Source: Fistularia commersonii (taxonomy: Eukaryota > Chordata > Actinopteri > Syngnathiformes > Fistulariidae). Taken from it: a DNA stretch of 64,000 nucleotides. The notes under the pieces are model-generated. The model had not been told where the DNA came from, did no database searches, and was given only the letters and a program-made list of their open reading frames with translations. Each line of letters begins with the position of its first letter. Within the stretch, counting starts at the first letter, position 1. The DNA lies in NCBI GenBank assembly GCA_037954325.1, contig JBBMNZ010000021.1, positions 15,172,116 to 15,236,115 on the forward strand, written 5' to 3'. Of the stretch, positions 1 through 12,429 are shown piece after piece. A program made the position numbers and the translations under genes.

Positions 1-179
1 CGAGGAGGAGGAGGAGGCTGAACCTGCTGCAGGAGCTGCTGATCCGGTTTGAAACCGCCGTCGTCCGAGTCTGTTCTCTGCACCTCCGCGACCGTCTGCC
101 TTGGTGGCATCTAACTAAGGACCAGACTGGAAGGAACTGAAGAAGATCAGAGGTGGACTCTATCCAGAACCTGTTCTGC

Positions 180-525
180 TCCTGAGTTAAGGGACCAGGC
201 GGTGAACATCTCTGTTCCCCTCTGGTAGGAGGTGCAGATCGCTGTACGCCAGCGCTGCCAGGCCAAAAAACCTGAAAAAAATCCCCCCAAAATACAGCTC
301 ACAATGTTCAAGCTCTCGCCTGACGGTTACTCGTACGCCGCTTTCAGAGAGAAAAGTGTCCGGCTTAAACAAGCCTCCTCCAGGGGACCCTTTTAGCTTA
401 GCATTCCCACTGGCAGTGGGGGACCAGGAGAGGGACCGGTGTGACGTGCACCTTAAGCTAAACACTCAAAAGCAAAGCACTGAAGAAGAAGGAGAAGAAG
501 AACAAGAACAAGAAGAAGAAGAGCG
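180..525 (-). mobile_element. Harbinger-like transposon fragment (copy A)
   Basis: This block shares a core with copies at 0.5-1.5, 47.1-47.6, 49.5-50.3 and 57.4-58.2 kb: the words CCTTTTAGCTTAGCATTCCC and CACTCAAAAGCAAAGCACTG, followed by a GAAGAAG-rich stretch. The related copies carry a decayed Myb/SANT-like coding segment on the strand given here. This copy keeps only the part downstream of that segment. The Harbinger assignment is inferred from the Myb-like remnant in its relatives. No terminal inverted repeats were found. Confidence 0.45.
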
Positions 526-529
526 GTGG

Positions 530-1530
530 TGGTGAAATGCAAAGACGGGACGACGGCAGAGCTGGAGAAGTCACGGAAGTGAGGACGAGCACTTCGATCG
601 ACGTCCCAAAGTCTCAAAGGGCTCGAACTACTTTGAGACGAGCACAGAACTAAGATAAAGAAGGGAGCAGAGTTGTATGCTTGGTCACTGCCACGTCACG
701 TTCCTCTATTGTCGCTTGCTTAAGTCAAAGCTGAGCTCCAAAGGATGAAGACTACGCAGTGACGACCTATCTGAGAGCTTACGGAGGTTCAAACTGCGAC
801 TGAGCCGCCGCACATGGAAGATGGAGCAGATGCTCATGGATGCCCAGGATAGGCCTCGAACCCAGGAAACCCAGCCCACGTCACGAAGACTCGGGTCTGA
901 ACGGAAACATGAGCTGCTTTCCCACAGAAAAGTCCCAAGAACGCACCTCTGAGAAACTCAAACTCAAATTTGGTTCCAGGAAGTAGCATCCTACTGGGGG
1001 AACCTTTTAGCTTAGCATTCCCACAGGCAGTGTGTGATGCGCACACTCAAAAACAAACCAATGAAGAAGAGACAGACCAGGTGGACAACATGGAGGTGGA
1101 AGCTGCCACATGGATTGATAACCATGGACCATCAGATGGATGAAGTGTTTCTATCTTCTCCCTGCACTGCCTTGCAGTGTGAAGAACCCCGTTAGCCGTT
1201 AGCTAACCCCATGATTGTTCCTCTGCGAGCCTTGGAACCCCCTCTGTGGTGCAGCAGGCCAGAAGAGCTTGGACCTCCATTTCCCGCCCCAAGAAAACAT
1301 CTGAACAGGGTCCGCCGTGGTTTTTAAAGACAGATAGTGGGTCATCGAGCATCTACATCACATGAGCTGGAAAAAGACCTGCCTCGGAGTAGAAGCTAAA
1401 AATTGTTCTGGGGTTCGAGCGCAGGTTCTCGGACTTGCAAAAAGACCTCATTTGTGGTGGCCGGTGGAGAGGTGAAGCTGTGGAAGCAACATCTGATGTC
1501 CCAGCGCAGGGCGGCCAGATAGACGCTGCT
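530..1530 (-). mobile_element. Harbinger-like transposon relic with Myb/SANT-like remnant (copy B)
   Basis: Read on the minus strand, bases around 1290-1215 encode MEVQALLACCTTEG and then LAEEQ. Bases around 1165-1140 encode REKIETLHPSDG in another frame. The pattern W-S-D-E-E-V-Q-A-L-L-A followed later by Q-C-R-E-K-I-K is typical of Myb/SANT-like (Myb_DNA-bind_4) proteins, which occur as the second protein of Harbinger transposons; that link is family knowledge. The left half (540-700) matches 49510-49660 closely, including the shared word GACGAGCACAGAA. Frameshifts and stops show it is dead. Target duplications were not found, so the edges are approximate. Confidence 0.5.
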
Positions 1531-1623
1531 TACATAACAGCTCCCACTGCAGAGTGAGCATCACACATGAGACGCCGCCAGTTTGCTAAAGCTCAGGGTT
1601 TCCCGGAGACGAGAGAGGGAGGG

Positions 1624-1644
1624 AAAAAAAAAAAAAAAAAAAAA
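1624..1644. repeat. poly(A) run
   Basis: Twenty-one consecutive A residues in otherwise GC-rich unique sequence, followed at about 1814-1830 by a short (TG)n tract. No LINE 3' end was recognised next to it, so it is treated as simple sequence. Confidence 0.9.
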
Positions 1645-1887
1645 CTTTCTCCGGCGGCGAGCAGATGGGAGGCGACTGGAGACAAACCCCGGCGCCGCGG
1701 CAGAGGGAGCGGGAATCAAACGCCAATTCCAAATATCTCAGCACGGTATCATTATGCTAATGACTCCAACGCTGGCAGGAGATCCAGAAACAGGATTAAT
1801 CATGGTCACTGCATGTGTGTGTGTGTGTGTTGACTACAAAACATGCCGACATTGTGCTCATTTATTAATGCCGATGTTAAAGAAATA

Positions 1888-2627
1888 CAGTGATCCCTCG
1901 CTATAACGCGGTTTACTTTTCACGGTTTCGCTACTTCACGGATTTGCATGGTGCATCGTGTTCTGCGTTCTGATTGGCTAAAAAGTCACTCCGCTTCTTC
2001 TCTACCTGTGCGTCAACAACGTTGCAGTTTAATATGTACACGTACGTAAAACAGCTTGACAAATTTACATTAAGTGCGTGCAAAGTCTCTCGCAATTTCC
2101 AGCTTCTCTAAAACCCATCATGTTGACAAAACTGGAGCGACAAAAGGGCCCAAAAGGCAGCGGAAGATGCTATCTATGGCAGATAAAGTTAAACTTCTGG
2201 ACATGCTAAGGGAAGCTAAAAGCTACGCGGCTGTAGGTCGACATTACGGAATTAATGAATCTTCCGTTCGTTCCATAAAGAAGGAAGAAAAAAACATAAG
2301 GACGACGATAAGTTTGGCAGCAGCAATAAGGTGGCGGCGGGCGGCGCTAATCTCCGCAATTTGAAGCCTTCTGTTCACATTGATGATTAAAATTATTATT
2401 TGACGGTACAGTACAGAAGTTATTTGTTGAAAAACACGTTTCTAAAGTACAGTACTTTTATTTGTGAAACGAGCCTGTAAAATGTTTTGTTCTTTCTTTT
2501 CAATGTATAATAGAATATTTAATTGTATAATAATTGTAAAAAAAAAATAAAGGTTTCTACTTCACAGATTTTGCCTATCACGGGTTCTTTTTGGAACGTA
2601 ACCCCCGCGAAAAACAAGGGTTTACTG
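1888..2627 (+). mobile_element. Tigger-type (Tc1/mariner, pogo branch) transposon, internally deleted
   Basis: The left end begins CAGTGATCCCTCGCTATAAC and is preceded by TA. The right end reads GAAAAACAAGGGTTTACTG, whose reverse complement starts CAGTAAACCCTTG, so the ends form an imperfect inverted repeat. The base pair after the right end is TG rather than TA, consistent with one mutation. Inside, around 2158-2300, a frame encodes MADKVKLLDMLREAKSYAAV and then GRHYGINESSVRSIKKEEK, the CENP-B/Psq-type helix-turn-helix that starts Tigger transposases. The DDE catalytic domain is absent, so the element is non-autonomous: about 740 bp against more than 2 kb for intact relatives. Confidence 0.8.
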
Positions 2628-3422
2628 TGACCTATTTCCCAAACCTTCGATCCTCTAATAACGTTCTTTTTGGTGCATTTTTGCAAACGTCACGTCTGCA
2701 GCCCGGCCACGGAGATGCTCTGTTTTGCGCCGTTTCAACCGAGTTGTTGGAGAAGGTCCACCGAAGCCTCCATCCTCTGGATGGATGCGTGTCTGAACCT
2801 GAAGACTGAATCTTACAGGGTCGCTTTTTACAACTCCATTTGTTCAGTAATTTATGTCCCTCCATGCGATGCTTACGCCGGGTATTTTCAGAGCCTCTGC
2901 TATTTGCATTATCTGCTACAACCGAAAAACTTATGGAGGTTTATGGATGCAGAGGGTGAGACGGAGGCAGAAGGAGAAGAAGAATGACTCGGAATTAAAA
3001 ACACAGGTCGCTTCAAATCAATTGCAAACGTCATCGTGACAAAATCCCTCTGGAGGGCCGTCAGCCCTCCGTCCTCCCGGCGCGCCGCTCGGCCGTAAAA
3101 CTCCCTTTTTTTTGAATCGATAAAACCTCTTTCGGTTGTTTTATGGAGAAGTGACATCACCGGGGTAAAATAAGAGATGAGCCGTGCGTTTGTGCAGCCG
3201 CGGCGCTCGACGCGGAAGGTCGGATTCATTTTTAAAACGTAAAGCGTGGCGTGGCGTGGATCTCGTCCGGCCGCCTTCCGGGCGCGGGCGGCGGCGAGGC
3301 AGACGGCGGGAAATAACAGACTGCTGGTCAAAATACGGGCTGGCTGTGAACGCAGCACGCTACCGCTGCAAGACCTGGCGCCGCAAAGAGAAAGGGAGGG
3401 AGAAGTGTGGGCAACGTGCATG

Positions 3423-3423
<1 letters not shown>

Positions 3424-3458
<35 letters not shown>

Positions 3459-3560
3459 GAGCTGGCCATGAACACCTGCTTCTCGCTTAAAGCACAAGGG
3501 TTAAAAATTCAAGGACAATAAAAGTGAAATGAGGCATATTGCATTCATATACATGTTGAA

Positions 3561-3595
<35 letters not shown>
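3424..3595. repeat. two (CA)n microsatellites
   Basis: Two CA tracts of roughly 33 bases each, at 3424-3456 and 3562-3595, are separated by about 105 bases of ordinary sequence. The apparent open frames crossing them on either strand are by-products of the dinucleotide run. Confidence 0.95.
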
Positions 3596-3597
<2 letters not shown>

Positions 3598-3993
3598 GTG
3601 ATAGGAAGATGGATGAGGCGAGCGCAGGCCGAGCGACTCGGCGGATTGGAGCAAATTAGCAGGTGTGACCGCTGTCTTTAGGTGGCGTTTATGGATATTA
3701 AGTGTCGAGGGGACGGCCTGAAGGAAGGGAGATGGAAGCCGTCGTTTGGTTCCGCGCTGAGCGACGCCGAGGCGGATGTGGGTTCCACGCAGAAATATAA
3801 ATATATCCAGAAAGGCCAGGAGAGGCTTTCCTTCGATGGGGAGCAGAAAGCTTAAATCTGATTCGGCGTGGAGTTCTGATGTGTCCGTATTTGCACGAAC
3901 ATCTGAAAGGAGGAACGTCTCATCCACGTCCTGCGTGGGCCGCCGTCTTCTACCGACAAGCATCGACAAAACGGCTAAAAGAATAAAAGTTAT

Positions 3994-4668
3994 CCTGAAT
4001 GAGAGGGTGAATATTTGTGTCTCTTAATGATGTGTGGATGGTTATATGTGGATATGCTGTTTGGATGAGAGGGTGAATTTCATGCTTCGATTGGGTGAAC
4101 GTGTGAATGATGACAGGGTGAAAGGTTGTGTCTCCATAGAATGTGTGAATGAGAGGCTGAATAGTTCATATCCACATATAGCGCGTCCATGACGGGTTGT
4201 CTGTCTCTATTTGACATGTGAATGACAGGGTGATTGGTTTTTCTCTATATTACGCCTGAATGAGAAGGTTAATGATACGTCTTTATATGACGTTTGAATG
4301 ACAGGGTGAATGGTTGCGTGTTCACATGCTGTTTGGATGAGAGGCTGAATTTCATGACTCGATCTGACACGTAAATGGTTATTTTGGTGAATTTTTCCGG
4401 TCGATACGACAGGTGAATGAGAGACTGAATGGTTACGTCTGTAGCTAATGTGTGGATGAGAGGGTGAATGGTTTATATCTATATGTTGCATGTATTTGAC
4501 AGGGTGAACGGTTGTGTCTGTATGTGACGCGTGAATGAGGGAGTGAATGGTGATTCTGCATATGAAAGGGTGAATGTGTGTCACCATGTGTTTTCCTGCA
4601 ATCCGCTACGAGTGCAGGATAGGTGGTGGAAATGACGCGTGAATGAATGAACGAATGATTGAATGACT
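3994..4668. repeat. Minisatellite array 1, about 38-bp diverged unit
   Basis: About 17 tandem units follow the pattern (G)TGTGAATGAGAGGGTGAAT then GGTTGTGTCT and an ATAT-rich joint. Units differ at many positions, so the array is old. The same unit builds the arrays at 6.4-8.1 and 29.3-30.4 kb. A single copy occurs in the full-length dispersed repeat at 18.2-18.6 kb, the likely source. Minus-strand open frames rich in H, S and T through here are repeat artefacts. Confidence 0.9.
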
Positions 4669-4892
4669 CACCCAATTCTAACCTTCACATCATGGCGGAG
4701 TGTTAATCAGGTCACCGACGTAGCCGTAGCATGCGGCTACATGTCCGCGTACGAGCTAGCCCGAGCCGTCGGCCTCCGCTGCCGAAACCGGCGGGCAGCG
4801 CTGCCTCCTGGACAACAACCACCCAGTGTCGGACAAAGAGGGTGTCATGATCACACCGTAATGAGCGAGAGAACAGATACAGGCCTCGCCAC

Positions 4893-4911
4893 CGAGAGAG
4901 AGAGAGAGAGG
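4893..4911. repeat. (GA)n microsatellite
   Basis: A short GA dinucleotide run, about nine copies, in unique sequence. Confidence 0.85.
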
Positions 4912-6383
4912 TTTATTTTTAGCAATAATGCGAGGTGTGAAAACAATCACGACGGCGAGATGTGAAAACAAAAACACAGTTTGACACCTCGGATTTTCAA
5001 TTACACCGTCGCCATCATTTATTCACGACGCACGTGTATTATTAAACTCTCTGCTGCCTTTTTAGCAGGACCAAGCAACACGTGGACACACACACTTTCC
5101 AAGCCTCGCAGGGGAAACAAAGACATATACATGTAACTGAACAAGTCACATTTAATTACAGCCCGCTGAGACCCATAGCATTAGCAGTGATGCTATTACC
5201 GCCGCAGAAATATTGCCGACGGTGCCGACAGCAGCCCGGATGCGGCGGTAATTCTCAATTTAACATCCCGCCTATTGGTTTAGAGAAACCCCCGACGGCG
5301 GTTAGCTTCGAGCTTAGCATCGGGCCGGCTCATTCGGAAAGTACAGAAGAAGCTGCCGGGCGTGAAACCGTCCGAGATCCGCGGGGCAGGAGAAGACGGG
5401 CGCTCGCTCGAGAGGTGGGATTGGATTTTGGTCACCGCCGTGGAGCTCTGCGAAAATAAAAAGGGCCGGCATGTCACATTGAGCGGCGAGCGGGAGGGAC
5501 GGCGTGCTGGAAACTAGGCCACGCCGGCTGACTGGAAGAGCCCATGGGATGCTCGCGGATAAAGAAAGGCCACTCGCTCCGACGGCAGATTGTCGCGTCC
5601 ACTGAGCCGCAACAATAGCCGGGCGGCGGCGCGTCGGATTATACGTTTTATATCTTCTCTCCGATTGTACGGCGTTTACGTTCGCTCCGGGAGATTCACC
5701 GCGCGATTACGGGTTTTGAGACACCTGGGATTTCGGTCGCGGCGAGAAAGAAAGTCGTCGCGCTTGGAATCCTCGCAAGCCGAACCCCTCGCGTAGGAGA
5801 CGCTGCGTGAAGAAACCGGGCGGCCAAATGTTCCACACGGAAAGTACGTGCGCGAGCTACGCTAAATAAACAACGATCCAATTATACGTATCTTCCCTTT
5901 CTTTTCTTTTTTCTTTTCTTTTTTTTGAGATAATGCCTGAAGAGTAAACGGCAAAACACTTAACTTTGAGAAAATGGGGATAGAAGGGCACGGAGAGGAA
6001 TCTAGGCTAAGTACAGAATAGTCTCAATACGACCCCCAAGCCCCGGGAATAATAGTGTTTAAATGCTGGGTGCCTGCAAGCGGCCCCTCTAAAAGACTTG
6101 CGTGGAAATGACATCTGGACGGATCTTCCACGACCGGCGCGACCATCTGCTTGCGTGTCGCGGTCGTGCAGGTGCTCCTCCAGAACACCAGGACCGCGGC
6201 ACGTATTTGGGGTTTTGTTTTGGTTTTTAATTTTTTTTTTCCCCGCTGGCAAATGAGCGGTATTTTTATCCCCGGTCGTCGACGCCTAGCGTTACAAATG
6301 GCACCTCGATACCGCAGCGTCGGATTAGATACGAGGACGGAAGGAGAAAATCACAAATGCACCAAACGGGGGGTTTTACCGGA
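4912..6383. other. Unassigned sequence
   Basis: No gene or recognisable transposon was seen. The stretch is CpG-containing unique-looking DNA with a pyrimidine-rich run near 5895-5925 and a T run near 6229-6240. Open frames of 60-125 codons occur on both strands, but none shows recognisable motifs or splice signals. Confidence 0.5.
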
Positions 6384-8062
6384 GTGAATGGATGCGTGTG
6401 AATGAGTGACTGAATTGTTGTGTACCTTCATGTGTAAATGAAAGGATGAATGTCAGTATGTCTATATAACATGTGAATGAAAGGGTGAATGGTTGTACGT
6501 CTCTATGTTGACATGTAAACAACAGCGTAAATGGTTGTGTGTGTGATGTGTGAATGAGTGGGTGAACGGGTTCAAGTCTCTATATAACGTGTGAATGAGA
6601 GGGTGAATTCTTGCATGTCTCTGTATTGACATGTGAATGAGTGAGTGAATGGTTGTGTGTCTTTGTATGGCATCTGAATGAAAGGATAAATAGTTCTACG
6701 TCATTATATGGCTTGTGAATGAGTGAATAAGTGAGTGGTTCTGTTCCTCAATAAGATGTGATGATGAATGAAATATGATGATGAATGAAAGGACGACTGT
6801 CGGTATGTTTCTAGACAACATGTGAATGAAAGAGTGAACGGTCAGATGTGTCTATATGAAAACCGAATGAAAGGATGAATGGTTCTACATCATTATATGG
6901 CTTGTGAATGAGTGAGTGGTTCTGTTCCTCAATATGATGTGATAATGAAATGAAAGGATGAATGTCGGTATGTTTCTAGAAAATGTGTAAATGAAAGGGT
7001 GAACGGTTGTACGTGTCTATATGAAAACCGAATGAAAGGATGAATAGTTCTGTCGTTATATAGCTTGTAAATGAGTGAGTGAAATTTGTGTCTCTATATG
7101 ACATTTGAATGAAAGGGTGAATGTGAGTATGTTTTTAGAAAACATGTGAATGAAAGGGTGAACGGTTGCATGTGTCTATATGACATGTGAATGAGTGTGT
7201 AAATGGTTGTGTGTCTTTGTATGGCATCTAAATGAAAGGATGAATAGTTCGACGTCACTATATGGCTTGTAAATGAGTGAATGAGTGAGTGAGTGGTTCT
7301 GTTCTTTAATATGATGTGATGAAGGAATGAAAGGATGAATGTCGGTATATTTCTTGAAAACATGTGAATGAATGGGTGAGCGGTTGTATGTGTCTTTATG
7401 AAAACCGAATGAAAGGATGAATAATTCTGTCGTTATATAGCTTGTAAATGAGCGAGTGAATGGTTGTATGTCTCTGAATGATGAGTGAATGACTGAGTGA
7501 ACGGTTGCGTGTCTCTATATGACATTTGCATGAAAGGGTGAATGGTTATATGTGTTTATATGACATCCGAATGAAAGTAGGAATAGTTTTTTTGTTATAT
7601 AGCTTGTAAATGAGTGAGTGAATAGTTGTGTGTCTCTATAAGACGTTTGAATGAAAGGGTGAATGTCGGTATGTTTCTAGAAAACATGTGAATGAAAGGT
7701 TGAACGGTTCGATGACAAGTGAGCGAATACTTGTGAAGCTCGATATAATACGTGCAGGAAAGGCTGAATATCAGTGTGTTTACATATAACATGTGAATGA
7801 GAGGGTGAATGTCGCATGTCTCCAGATGACGTTAGCATGCGAAGGAACGTGACATCTGAAAAAGAGGGCGAACGCTCGTACGTCTGGATGTCGACGTGTG
7901 AACGGGTGAGTGAATGATCGCCTGCCTCCGTATAACATGCAAACGAGACCATGAAGAATCGTATACCTTCTAGAACGTAAACGAAAGAGTCGGCGTTTGT
8001 GTGTCCCGATATACCGTGTGAACGAAAGGATGAATGTGTGTGAACGCGAACCCCAGACGAAC
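6384..8062. repeat. Minisatellite array 2, about 38-bp unit with higher-order structure
   Basis: About 43 tandem units of the same family as the 4-kb array, with consensus near GTGAATGAAAGGGTGAACGG followed by TTGTATGTCTATATGAC. Some variants recur as blocks: TTTCTAGAAAACATGTGAAT-like units near 6807, 6971, 7132, 7350 and 7672, and GTTCTGTTCCTCAATA-like units near 6737, 6919 and 7296. This indicates block duplication of several units at a time. The right end is the most diverged. Minus-strand frames here are repeat artefacts. Confidence 0.9.
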
Positions 8063-8879
8063 GAAGGAATCACCACATGGCCGCTGCGATTCCGATGTCG
8101 TTTCTAAACTTTGCGCTTTCGCCTCGGCGTCTTCCTCACGCCTCCTCCTCCCCCGGTTCGTGCGGTAAACCCTCCCCAGAAGAACACTCGTCGCCGTGCC
8201 ATCCTCAAACTGCCACAGACCCTGCTGCTCCACTCATGAAATATTCCCTCACAAGTTGAAAGTGGCGCTGGCAGAAACACCCTCGCACCCCTGACACACA
8301 ACACACACACACACAAAACGCGGTTATCATGCACTTCAAATGGAATATTTAATTGTTCAGTAAAATCGAGTGGCCCTTCGGCTATCGATGTCGGTTAGCT
8401 GAGTTAGCTGTCCAGAACAGAGGAGAAGGAGCAAAGTCCGAAGCTTCGGGATCTGAAGGACCTTTCATTTCCGACGGGATCTGAGGAAAAGGTGGACGGC
8501 GAGGTTGACGCGAGGGTTCGGCGGGGAAGGTGGGCGGTCTGGCGCGGCAGCTTGGCGTCACGAGATGACTAAACTGTATCTTTGCGGCGTCGCCGATGCC
8601 GGAGCGCCTCTAAGCCCTCTGGCGGCGACACAGAAATGTTGGCGCTCTTCAAAGGGATCTCGGAAACGCCTCTGTGATTTACATTAAAGGAGACTAATGG
8701 AGTTTCTGTCGTTGGGGTCGACACCCTCGGCGCCGCTTAGTAATTTAAATGTGATGAGTTGAGTTTCAGCGGGCGGTGAAGGAAAGCAATCATGTCAAGC
8801 GCGAGTCTCAGGCGTCTTTCTTTCTTTGAAGCTCCACCTCCACGCCAACGCTGGGCTGCCGCCCCTTCAGGCGCCGGGA
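8063..8879. other. Unassigned sequence
   Basis: No gene or transposon recognised. It contains a short imperfect CA tract near 8299-8315 and several CpG-rich patches. Open frames are short and without family features. Confidence 0.5.
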
Positions 8880-9003
8880 CGTTTTCACTTTGGCGCCTCC
8901 GTTTGCGGTCGGATTCCCACAGGGTTTCCTTTTTCCGTGTCTGCGTGGGGTTCCTCGGGGTTCTCCGGGTTCTTCCCACGATCCAAACACATGCAGGAGC
9001 TTC
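8880..9003 (+). repeat. Dispersed SINE-like repeat, central part
   Basis: Carries the words GGATTCCCACAGGGTTTCC, GTGTCTGCGTGGGGTTCCTC and GGGTTCTCCGGGTTC, then CAAACACATGCAGGAGC. Close relatives lie near 17.2, 18.3, 36.1, 43.2, 43.7 and 53.3 kb in either orientation. The fuller copies begin with a GCGGTTAGCGCC-type front end that loosely recalls a tRNA A box. SINE-like is a description, not a proven class. Confidence 0.65.
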
Positions 9004-9039
9004 ACTGGGGACTCCATTGTTCCATTGAATGGTTAGATT

Positions 9040-10965
9040 TTTTAGAAAACAATTTGTAACCTCTGGTTCGGAGACCCTGCGGACCCCGTAGCTCTAAAAA
9101 TGGGTTCAAATTCCCTTTAGCCTTGTGGAAGGCAACTCTCGCCTTTCTTTCACATTGCACTTCCACAAGGCCACAGCGTCCGGTTCAGACCCAGAATGCA
9201 GTCTGTCCCTGCGAGATAAAAATTAAATATCCATTTAAGCTTCCCCAGTTAGAAAGTTGACATGTTGGCATTTGAATTTGTTGTTCCTGTCGTCTTTGAC
9301 ACCGCTAATAAAAACGGGGCCAGAAAAAAGGGATGCCAAAGAGGTTCAAATCATCCGTTAGGAGGCTGACAAGATCAGCCAGACACTCAGAGAGCTCACA
9401 GAAAGGACACTTGTTGACGATGGAGGGGATTTATCACGGACAAGAAAGCGCTCGCGTGGGACCAGGTGGAGGTCGGAGGAAGCAGGTACTGCAGGAGGAG
9501 GCTCTTTTCTTTCGCGGACAGTTTCTGCCTCCACGGCTCCAAGCTTCGTCCTACCGTCCGGGTAGAAGGAATCTTTAGCAGAGTGCCAACTGCCTCCACC
9601 AGCTGTTTTAAAATCACAGTCTTTGTGTTACACAACGCTGCCATCGGTCCCGGTGTGGAGCCGCAACTCACATCCAGCCTGGCTTCATCAACAGGGAAAC
9701 GAAACCAGGAGGTCCGGCAAGGTACCTCTGGACAAACCGCACTCTTCTTGTCTTGGCAACTGGACTTGAACTTGTTCAGCCCTCATCCCAGAATAATCTT
9801 CAGTTCTAATGACCAATGGGGAGTTTCCCAATATAAATGCCAGGGTTTTGGGCGGGTCTAACAATGGTGGCTTGTTGTGTCAATGGAAGAGTTGATCTGC
9901 AGAAGGTAAGTGTAAGGGGGTGCAACTTAAAAGAGCAATTTTGTAGAAGACCTGGATTGGAATGTGAATAGGTGAAGCAAAACAAAGGAGTGAAACCTGT
10001 TGGATCACATGGACTGAGGCTCAGGTGGACGTTACCAGGGGCTGCTTCTGGTGGCGGGTCTTTCCTAGATGTTTGGAGGGCGTAGATGGGCCTTGTCTGG
10101 GTGTGCAAATCCGTCTCGGTACCGATTGGTATCGATCGATAGAAATTCAAGTCCAGTTGCCAAGACAAGAAGATTTCAACAAGGATTCACCGCAGGGTCT
10201 GGATGACCGAGAACCTCCAAAGACATGCACTCTTGATGTGACTGTCCTGCTGGGCGGGTGGACTAGGCCTCTTGTATCTGGGTGAAAACAAACCCGACTG
10301 TGGCACCCGATGCAAACGCCAGAAAAACTGACCACTTTCCACGGTAGCACTGTTGAAGGATCCCAGGCAGGCTCTGTGTGGAACCGGAGGCTAAATTCCA
10401 GTTCCACATCTCCAGCTTGTCATCTGTTTTCTGTGAGGCCTTCCCAACTCTTCCCCACAACAATACCATTCCCCAAAAGTACACCGAGGTACTTTATCCC
10501 GTCCCCAGGCTCTGGGGAACAAGGCAGCTTCCAGGACACTCTCCAACTGCAAGGAACTCACTTTTCCCAGAATTTCCCCTTGTGGAGGACATAGAAGAAA
10601 ACTGTTGACGTCTTCTCTATCTTTAATCAAAACAACGCCATCATCAGCGTAGGTGGATAGTATTATTTCAGCGTGACACGCCGGGAAAAGCAAGCTAAGA
10701 AAATTAGTGTATATTCTCTGAAGGAGGGGAGAGTGAATCGAGCGTTCCAGACAGTGTACAAGCCTGTCGCACACCTCCATGAACCCTAAAAGGACCACGC
10801 AAGCGAGCATTGATCGATAGCACGCTCTCAATGCCACCGTAAATCACCTCGGGCCGAGCCATAAGACCAGCGCTGAACCCGAACCGAGACGCAGCCTCCC
10901 AGAGGTGGCGGCGTTCAACGCCGTCAAACGCCTTTTCTTGATCTATCGAGGAAGAAGAAGAATAT
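9040..10965 (-). pseudogene. Tx1-type (L1 clade) LINE ORF2 3' part, decayed
   Basis: Reading the minus strand from about 10965 downwards, broken frames give in order: IDQEKAFDGVERRHLW and GFSAGLMARPEVIYGGIESV (RT fingers/palm), GPFRVHGGVRQACTLSGTL (RT block B), STYADDGVVLIKDREDV (the YADD catalytic box, near 10650), FGEWYCCGEELGR, RGLVHPPSRTVTSRVHVFGG, and MSCGSTPGPMAALCNTKTV with EPWRQKLSAKEKSLLLQYL. This order matches ORF2 of Tx1-like LINEs in fish as I know the family. Many frameshifts and stops are present and the 5' half (endonuclease) is missing. The 3' end near 9040 is approximate. Confidence 0.75.
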
Positions 10966-11002
10966 GCCATCAAAAAGTGGAGAGTACAGTGGAGGTAGTT
11001 AA

Positions 11003-11390
11003 AAATAAGATAAGATAAACTTTATTGATCCCCATAGGGGAAATTCTTTTGTCACAGCAGCGAACCAGTTATCGTGTCAATAAATATGAATATAAATATA
11101 AGTCGAGAGACAGTTAGATGACAATTAGAAGATAGCAAAAGACATCCAGAAATAAATAGACAGCAGTGAAAACAACAACAAGAAGATCAGGGATTAGAAT
11201 GGACGACAGAATGAAAAAACAAACAACCAAAATATAAACATTGACAATAACAATGACAAAAATGAATAAAATGCGCAGGATACGAATGGGCTGAGACCAA
11301 CAATGATAAACATAGACAACCAAAGACTATAAACAAGAGTATAAACGATATAAAAACAGTATAAATGTGTACAACAATGCTCACAGCAGC
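11003..11390 (-). mobile_element. LINE 3' tail (AAGTTTATC-type)
   Basis: On the minus strand the block ends GTGACAAAAGAATTTCCCC, GGGGATCAATAAAGTTTATC, then (TTATC)n, a common end of fish non-LTR retrotransposons. The preceding 200 bases (with CTGGATGTCTTTTGC) match the plus-strand copy at 26.96-27.18 kb, and a third, tail-less relative lies at about 54.04-54.26 kb. No reverse transcriptase frame is attached. The exact family is not determined. A short TGAA-rich tract follows at 11395-11490. Confidence 0.65.
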
Positions 11391-12429
11391 ATCTGGAAGA
11401 ATGGATGTATGGGTGAGTGAAAGAATGAATAAAGGAGTGAATGAATAAAGGAACGAATGGATGAATGAAAGAACGAATGAGAAGAGATTTGTTGAGAATA
11501 GAGCCGGGTGTTTATCAGGAGCCGTCACCCTCATCTGAACCCCAGGAAGTACGCAACGTTATTATTGAGCATACATGTCTCGCCCCGATCGTCCCTCCGG
11601 CGGCTGACCCGAAAGCGCCACGCAACTCCCCGCCGGCGACTTAGCTTGCTCGTTCTTCGCATCTCTGACAAAACGAGGGTTAAAACTCAGGTTTTCACGA
11701 TCCTTCATCTCTGCGAGTGACGCTGAGTTTCTCCTGGACGGGCCGCCCTTGTCGTTTGCCACGTTCGGAGATCTGAAGAAGAGGAATTGAAGAAGAGCCT
11801 CCGGCAGGAGAGCGGTTCTATTTCTGCCTGAGGGGTTCCTTCTAATTGCAGAGCAGAAGACGCTAATCAATAATTTCAGTCTGATCTTTTGATCAGTTTA
11901 TCTCTGCGCCCGGGGGTGCGATTTGAACATAGCAGAGAGCACGTGGAAACAGAACGATGCAGAAAATCCCCATGCCAACGACCGTCAATCACTTGTGGAA
12001 CTATTTCAAACATAAAGAATCGGTGTTGTTGTTTTTTTTCTAGAGCCAATACTTTTGTGCTCGTGTGGTCAGAATATCCTTCTGCCCAGCTGCTATCTGC
12101 TAGCATGCTCCAATCAATACTGCGGTGTGGTGCATACAGATGGATCTCAGAAATCATTCGCTCAAAGGCTTACAGCCTTAGCAGTCATTAAAAGATACTA
12201 CACACAAATAACAGAAACACTTGCCCGATAACATTAGCGATTCGTTTGTTCCTGGTAAACTCCGAGTCGGGCCTGTTTTTGCACTTTCCTTTTGGAAAGC
12301 ACTCGGGGTTTGTGTCAACACAAAATCTCAGACGGAAGGCAAACATGATAAGATGGGTCCCGCAGGACTGGGTCGGGGAGTCCTCGGGGCTCAGATGATA
12401 AAGGACTTAGCAGAATTGTGGGCTACAAA

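Noticed and set aside
2909..3475. 188-codon minus-strand frame
   Set aside because: Starts inside a (CA)n tract and shows no domain, splice context or codon bias.
3994..8062. Regularly spaced repeats that could suggest a CRISPR array
   Set aside because: Units are directly adjacent with gradual divergence and no unique spacers of constant length, and the surroundings are vertebrate transposons; these are minisatellites.
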